Assembly (NCBI GenBank): GCA_018661145.1
Contig: JABJIU010000096.1
Span: forward strand, 1 to 27,833
Source: Pseudomonadota bacterium
Lineage (GTDB): Bacteria > Pseudomonadota > Gammaproteobacteria > Arenicellales > UBA868
DNA length: 27,833 bases
Direction of reading: 5' to 3'
A model generated the notes under the pieces. The model did no database searches and was not told the origin of the DNA. It saw only the letters and a program-made list of their open reading frames with translations. Positions 22,885 to 27,833 of this stretch are shown here, piece after piece. Made by a program: the position numbers and the translations under genes. Each line of letters opens with the position of its first letter. Positions within the stretch are counted from its first letter, which is position 1.

Positions 22885-24837
22885 TTAATCAGTCAGTTCC
22901 GGCAGGTCAGCGAATAGATCGAGCGCCTCCGGGTTCGCCAAAGCCTCCCGATTGAGCACCGGCTCGCGGTGCACAATTTTACGAACCGCGAGTTCCACAA
23001 TCTTGCCGCTTTTAGTACGGGGTATATCGGCAACCTGAATTACCTTGGCGGGGACATGACGGGGGGTGGTGTGTTTACGGATTTCACTGCAGATGTTCTG
23101 TCGTAGCGCCTCATCAAGCATCTCACCTTCACGTAACCGCACGAACAAAACGATCCGCACATCACCTTCCCATTGCTGCCCGATTACTAGGCTCTCCAGT
23201 ACCTGCTCGACCCGCTCAGCCTGCCGGTAAATCTCTGCCGTCCCGATACGCACGCCCCCAGGGTTAAGTACCGCGTCCGAACGACCGTGGACAATGATTC
23301 CCTTGTGTTCCGTGATGGAGATATAGTCTCCGTGACACCAGACGCCTGGAAACTTCCCGAAGTATGCTGCTTTGTACTTGGCGTCGTCGGGGTCATTCCA
23401 GAACCCAATCGGCATTGAGGGAAAGGCGTTGGCACAGACCAGCTCTCCTTTTTCTTCATCAGGAAGTACGGATCCGTCGTCATCCCGGACTTCGATCTGC
23501 ATGCCAAGAATCGGACCTTGAATTTCACCGCGCCAGACAGGCAGGTTTGGATTGCCGCCGATGAAGCAACCCATAATGTCCGTACCTCCGGAGATAGACG
23601 ACAGGCAGGCGGTCTTACTCACTGCATCATAGATGTAGTCAAAACTCTCTGCGATCAGCGGAGAACCGGTCGACAGAATCGTTCTAACGCGGGAAAGATC
23701 ATGAGTGTCACCGGGCCGCAGCCCGGCCTTGGCAATTGCGTCGATGTATTTTGCAGAGGTGCCAAATACATCAATGCGCTCGCGGGCGACAAGATCGAAG
23801 ACAACATTCCCGTCAGGGAAAAATGGCGAACCATCATATAGAACGACGGTTGCACCGCTGGCGAGTCCCGAGACCAGCCAATTCCACATCATCCAGCCAC
23901 AGGTGGTGAAATAGAACAGTCGATCGTCCGAATGTAAATCGACATGCAACTGCTGCTCCTTGAGGTGCTTGAGCAACGAACCACCCGCCCCGTGCACAAT
24001 ACACTTGGGCACGCCGGTAGTCCCCGAGGAATACATGACGTAGAGCGGGTGATCAAAGGGTAGATCAACGAAATCGATCTGGGTCGCATCCATCATAAAA
24101 TTGGTGATCCGCTCGGCACCGGGATTACCCGATAAATCCGGATCACTCGAGACTAAAGGCACGACGACTGTATGCTCCAGTGACGGCAAGCCTTTTTCAA
24201 TTTCGCGGAGTTTTTCCAACGAATTGTGAGCCTTGCCGTTGTACCAGTATCCGTCTGCGCTGAAGAGCACCCTGGGAGAAATCTGGCCAAAACGGTCGAG
24301 CACTCCCTGCACACCAAAGTCCGGGGAACACGAGGACCAGACCGCGCCTATCGCCGCACTTGCCAGCATTGCCACGACTGTCTCGGGCATGTTGGGCATA
24401 AAACCGCAGACGCGGTCACCGGGCACAATCCCGGCCTGTTGCAGCGCATCGGCAAGGCCCGCGACTTGGCGATAGAGTTCAGCATGACTGAGGGAACGCG
24501 TGACTTTGTCCTCTGCCTGGAAGATAAGCGCCGGGGCTGAATCCTGACGACGTAAGAGATTGCGGGAGAAATTCAGCCGCACCTCTGGAAACCAGCGCGC
24601 ACCCGGCATCTGTCCGGCATTCAGCACCACGGGATCAATGCTTCCCGTCCCGATAACCCCCGTCCACTCCCAGATGCTGGTCCAGAACTCCTCGGGCGCC
24701 TCAACCGACCACTGATGAAGGCCAGCGTAATCATCAAAACTCCTGCGCCATCGCGATGAGGCATCATTGGCAAAACGGGTCATATTGGTGATCGCGACCT
24801 GCTCCAAAGAAGGCCGCCACAAAGGCTGCTCGCGCAT
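22885..24837 (-). CDS. aacS: Acetoacetyl-CoA synthetase (acetoacetate-CoA ligase)
   Basis: A 650-residue acyl-adenylate-forming enzyme that activates acetoacetate to acetoacetyl-CoA with ATP. WFPEVRLNFSRNLLRR near the N-terminus is typical of the acetoacetate branch. VMYSSGTTGVPKCIVHGAGG is the P-loop-like AMP-binding motif, FYFTTCGWMMWNWLVSGLASG and SGGTDIMGCF line the acyl pocket, and the C-terminal PRTKSGKIVELAVRK carries the catalytic, acetylatable lysine. The length and these blocks distinguish it from acetyl-CoA synthetase. It would feed ketone bodies, or acetoacetate from polyhydroxybutyrate breakdown, into central metabolism. It is transcribed alone and divergently from the glutamate dehydrogenase gene. 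Confidence 0.93.
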   Translation of the reverse strand: MREQPLWRPSLEQVAITNMTRFANDASSRWRRSFDDYAGLHQWSVEAPEEFWTSIWEWTGVIGTGSIDPVVLNAGQMPGARWFPEVRLNFSRNLLRRQDSAPALIFQAEDKVTRSLSHAELYRQVAGLADALQQAGIVPGDRVCGFMPNMPETVVAMLASAAIGAVWSSCSPDFGVQGVLDRFGQISPRVLFSADGYWYNGKAHNSLEKLREIEKGLPSLEHTVVVPLVSSDPDLSGNPGAERITNFMMDATQIDFVDLPFDHPLYVMYSSGTTGVPKCIVHGAGGSLLKHLKEQQLHVDLHSDDRLFYFTTCGWMMWNWLVSGLASGATVVLYDGSPFFPDGNVVFDLVARERIDVFGTSAKYIDAIAKAGLRPGDTHDLSRVRTILSTGSPLIAESFDYIYDAVSKTACLSSISGGTDIMGCFIGGNPNLPVWRGEIQGPILGMQIEVRDDDGSVLPDEEKGELVCANAFPSMPIGFWNDPDDAKYKAAYFGKFPGVWCHGDYISITEHKGIIVHGRSDAVLNPGGVRIGTAEIYRQAERVEQVLESLVIGQQWEGDVRIVLFVRLREGEMLDEALRQNICSEIRKHTTPRHVPAKVIQVADIPRTKSGKIVELAVRKIVHREPVLNREALANPEALDLFADLPELTD

Positions 24838-25022
24838 AATGTTCCTCTGATTAATTTTTCCTTTACCGCTGCGACCTACAGTTTACCGTGGTCGCCGGGT
24901 GAATTTAACGGCGGCAGCGTTCTATCTAGCGTCGCCGACACACTCCAACAGGCAGTGGAATTGACGTATAGTGCGGCGTACTCCCCCGATGATATTACGG
25001 CGCCCAGAGGACGCTGTTCCTG
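24838..25022. promoter_or_regulatory. Divergent aacS / glutamate dehydrogenase promoter region
   Basis: These 185 bases separate two divergent genes and must hold both promoters. TATAGT at 24967-24972 is a fair -10 box for the plus-strand gene, but no -35 of matching spacing is clear. No gene or strong repeat is seen. Confidence 0.35.
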
Positions 25023-27833
25023 ATGTCGGCAACATCTAAATTCGACCGCGAAAAACGGCTCACGGCACTCGCTGAACTCGCGCGACAGCGATTAGCCCCG
25101 ACAGAAGCTGAGCTGGCACAAATTTTTCTCGGTGCATATTTTCACCGGGTTCCCTCGGATGATCTCGCGAGATTAAACCCGGAAGCCCTTTACGCGAGTG
25201 CACTGTCCCACCTGGATCTCGCGAGACAGCGTCAACCTGGACAGCCTCTGCTACGCGCTTACAACCCGACCGAGACACAGGCTGGCGGAACAAACCCGCA
25301 TACTGTCGTTGAAGCCGTGGTTGACGATATGGCTTTCCTGGTGGACTCGGCATCGATGGTGCTCAACCGGCTCGGCTACACGATCCATCTGACCATTCAT
25401 CCCGTGCTTGATGTCAGTCGCGATAACAACGGTAACCTGATTGCGCTAAATCATCGCTCCGCCGATGCCAGACACGAATCCTTTCTGTGTTTTCATATCA
25501 GCCGCGAGCCCCGGGGCGAAAGGCTCGACACCATCATCTACGAACTCACCCGGGTGCTAAGCGAGGTCTCAGCCGCGAACACCGACGACATGGCAATGGG
25601 CGAACTCGCACTCTCGCTTGCGCACAACCTTGATAGTGCCCATATGCCGGGGGATGACGAAACCCGCTCGGAAGCCGCGGCACTATGCCGATGGATTGCA
25701 CAGGAGAATTTCACTTTTCTCGGCGCAGTCAGGTATGAGAAATCGTCTGACAACGATGACTTGTTGTCACCGAAAGCAACATCAGCACTCGGCATTCTGA
25801 GGCCGCGTGACGGTCTTGATCTGATTGAACGGCTCTCAGTACTTCCGGAGAGTACCGCCGCTGATCTAAAGGACACTGATCCTGTGATGATCACCAAGTC
25901 GAGCAAGCGATCGCTCGTTCATCGGCCGGCTTACATGGATGTGCTTTTTGTGCGGCACTGGAACGCCAGCGGCCAACTGACCGGTAAAACCTGTCTCGTG
26001 GGTCTTTTTTCTGCCGGCGCGTATAACCGCAGCGTCGTGGATATTCCCGGATCTCGCCAGAAACTGCAGCATGTGCTGACTCGGAGCGGTCTCCCTGAGC
26101 AAGGCCACGGCATCAAGGTGCTGCACAACCTGATTGAGCGCTATCCGCGCGATGACCTTTTTCAGATCACCAAAAATGAACTGTATGACACCGCCATGGG
26201 GATGCTCGAGTTACAGGAACGCCAGCGTACCCGTCTGTTCGTGCGTCGAGACCGCTTTTCACGTTTTTTTTCGTGCCTGGTATTTGTTCCCCGGGACCGC
26301 TTCAACAGTGATCTACGGCAAAAGATTGGCGACACCCTCATGAGGTCCTACGGCGGGCAATCCTACGAATTCAATGTGTATTTCTCGGAATCCGTACTGA
26401 CGCGCATCCATTACCTTATCAGCGTAGACCCCCTGACTGCGGTCTCTACGGAAACAAAACAAATCGAATCACAGATTGAGGAGCTGACACGCTCCTGGCC
26501 AGATGAACTGAGTACCCTGCTCCAGGATCAACACGGAGAGCATGAGGGACTGGCGCGAGCGGATGAATGGAGTGAGGGTTTTCCCACTGCCTTTCGAGAA
26601 GAGTTCTCACCAGCCCAGGGTGTCGATGATCTTGTTCATGTGATCACGGCAGATGCCGAGGCGCATCTCAAAATCGCACTTCACCAGCCAGACGGCTATG
26701 CCGCCCACCAGGCTCAACTCAGGCTGTATTCTCCAGGTGCCGCCATTGTGCTCTCTGACGTACTGCCGGTTATAGAGAATCTGGGACTGCACGTCCTCAC
26801 AGAAAACCCTTTCCGCATCCGAAGTGAAAGTGGGCGGGTGGTGTTTCTTCATCTTTTCGACCTCGCCGACCGGGATGGGCAAGATATCCAGATCAGTAAA
26901 AGCAAGACCGACTTTGAAAATCTGTTCCAGAGGATATGGCGGGGCAATAACGACAATGACGGTTTCAACCGGCTGGCGCTAAGAGCACAACTCAACTGGA
27001 AGCAAACGACTCTCCTGAGGGCGGCGTACCGATATCTCAAGCAGATCCGCTTTCGATACAGCCAAGACTACGTTATTGATACGCTGGCCGGTAATCCGCA
27101 TATGGTCCAACGGATTGTCCGATTGTTTGAGGTCCGCTTTGACCCTGATCTGCAGAGCGACCGGACGGCAAAGGTCGAAAAGATTCGTACCGAGATCAAC
27201 CAGGGTCTGGAGCGAGTCGCCAATCTTGATGAGGACCGAATCCTGTCGGCGTACGTCAACCTGGTTGAGTCCATATTGCGAACAAGCTATTTCCAGCAGC
27301 ACGACCGCCAACAGCCGGAACGGCTCTCCTTCAAGGTCGATTGTGGCGCGATCAGTCGAATGCCCCAACCCCGGCCGATGTTCGAGATATTTGTCTTCTC
27401 GGCACGTGTCGAGGCAGTGCATCTGCGCGGGGGGCTGGTTGCCCGAGGCGGGCTCCGTTGGTCGGACCGTCCCGAGGACTTCCGTACCGAAGTGTTGGGG
27501 CTTGTCAAAGCGCAGATTGTTAAGAATGCGGTCATTGTGCCGGTGGGATCCAAAGGCGGCTTTGTCGTTCGTCGTCTGGCGCAGTGCGCTCCAGAGGAAC
27601 GTTCCGCAGAGGTCAAATCCTGCTACCAGACATTCATCCGCGGCATGTTGGACTTGACGGATAACCGCAGCCACGAATCCGTGATCGCGCCATCTCGGGT
27701 CGTTCGCTACGATCAGGACGACCCGTACCTGGTGGTAGCGGCGGATAAGGGAACCGCAACGTTTTCGGATTTAGCCAACGAAGTTGCGGCTGAATACGGC
27801 TACTGGCTGGATGATGCCTTTGCTTCGGGGGGC
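25023..27833 (+). CDS. gdhB: Large NAD-specific glutamate dehydrogenase (3' partial)
   Basis: The frame stays open from the ATG at 25023 through the last base, giving 937 of an expected roughly 1,600 residues. The N-terminal region has the TVVEAVVDDMAFLVDSAS block and ACT-like regulatory segments. Then come RSLVHRPAYMDVLFV, IERYPRDDLFQI and a long helical linker. The catalytic domain begins with VARGGLRWSDRPEDFRTEV and continues KAQIVKNAVIVPVGSKGGF, which holds the conserved lysines, then DPYLVVAADKGTATFSD and WLDDAFASGG at the window edge. This class deaminates glutamate to 2-oxoglutarate and ammonia, a catabolic direction that suits growth on nitrogen-rich osmolytes or amino acids. GAGGA lies 11 bases before the ATG. 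No internal stop or frameshift was found. The missing part holds the NAD-binding domain. Confidence 0.95.
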   Translation, partial: MSATSKFDREKRLTALAELARQRLAPTEAELAQIFLGAYFHRVPSDDLARLNPEALYASALSHLDLARQRQPGQPLLRAYNPTETQAGGTNPHTVVEAVVDDMAFLVDSASMVLNRLGYTIHLTIHPVLDVSRDNNGNLIALNHRSADARHESFLCFHISREPRGERLDTIIYELTRVLSEVSAANTDDMAMGELALSLAHNLDSAHMPGDDETRSEAAALCRWIAQENFTFLGAVRYEKSSDNDDLLSPKATSALGILRPRDGLDLIERLSVLPESTAADLKDTDPVMITKSSKRSLVHRPAYMDVLFVRHWNASGQLTGKTCLVGLFSAGAYNRSVVDIPGSRQKLQHVLTRSGLPEQGHGIKVLHNLIERYPRDDLFQITKNELYDTAMGMLELQERQRTRLFVRRDRFSRFFSCLVFVPRDRFNSDLRQKIGDTLMRSYGGQSYEFNVYFSESVLTRIHYLISVDPLTAVSTETKQIESQIEELTRSWPDELSTLLQDQHGEHEGLARADEWSEGFPTAFREEFSPAQGVDDLVHVITADAEAHLKIALHQPDGYAAHQAQLRLYSPGAAIVLSDVLPVIENLGLHVLTENPFRIRSESGRVVFLHLFDLADRDGQDIQISKSKTDFENLFQRIWRGNNDNDGFNRLALRAQLNWKQTTLLRAAYRYLKQIRFRYSQDYVIDTLAGNPHMVQRIVRLFEVRFDPDLQSDRTAKVEKIRTEINQGLERVANLDEDRILSAYVNLVESILRTSYFQQHDRQQPERLSFKVDCGAISRMPQPRPMFEIFVFSARVEAVHLRGGLVARGGLRWSDRPEDFRTEVLGLVKAQIVKNAVIVPVGSKGGFVVRRLAQCAPEERSAEVKSCYQTFIRGMLDLTDNRSHESVIAPSRVVRYDQDDPYLVVAADKGTATFSDLANEVAAEYGYWLDDAFASGG

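Noticed and set aside
26979..27674. A 231-residue minus-strand frame within the glutamate dehydrogenase gene
   Set aside because: The plus strand encodes the conserved catalytic domain here, so the minus frame is a shadow.
1..27833. tRNA or rRNA genes, insertion sequences, CRISPR arrays, att sites
   Set aside because: The gaps between genes are short; none shows cloverleaf-like sequence, transposase remnants, terminal inverted repeats or spaced direct repeats.

Overview
The window is 27.8 kb of ordinary bacterial chromosome, densely coding, with about 20 protein genes, no rRNA or tRNA, no mobile element and no CRISPR. The Lgt sequence, the large NAD-type glutamate dehydrogenase and the overall gene style suggest a proteobacterium, most likely gammaproteobacterial and heterotrophic (possibly marine). 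The genus cannot be named from sequence alone. The first and last genes are cut by the window edges.

Region 1 (1-4946, + strand) holds a GcvT-fused dimethylglycine/sarcosine dehydrogenase-type flavoprotein (5' end missing), an MttB-family corrinoid methyltransferase without pyrrolysine, and a PLP enzyme of the D-cysteine desulfhydrase/ACC deaminase family. This looks like a unit for demethylating N-methylated osmolytes. Region 2 (5008-8094, - strand) is the serine-cycle operon mcl-mtkA-mtkB (malyl-CoA lyase and malate-CoA ligase). The divergent ppc (PEP carboxylase) lies across a ~350-base intergenic region with an inverted repeat, and dinB (DNA polymerase IV) follows ppc. Demethylation would deliver C1 units to tetrahydrofolate, and Ppc, Mtk and Mcl carry out the C3 to C4 to glyoxylate plus acetyl-CoA half of the serine cycle, so C1 release and C1 assimilation sit side by side.

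Region 3 (12448-20200) is the least explained part. A minus-strand series encodes an MDR oxidoreductase, a creatinase-type M24 protein that has lost most metal ligands, a PhzF-family protein, an amidinotransferase/deiminase-fold enzyme and an M20 (ArgE/DapE-type) deacylase. Facing it is a plus-strand pair: a luciferase-like flavin monooxygenase and an alpha/beta hydrolase. The set is a plausible catabolic pathway for a nitrogenous (guanidino, N-methyl or N-acyl) small molecule, but the substrate is unknown.

Region 4 (20252-27833) is mostly housekeeping: a YfcE-like phosphoesterase, lgt, a small unknown gene, a secreted protein of unknown function with a well-supported TTG start, acetoacetyl-CoA synthetase, and the first 937 codons of a large NAD-dependent glutamate dehydrogenase. 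Palindromes in front of the PLP enzyme, the MDR gene and the amidinotransferase gene are candidate control sites.
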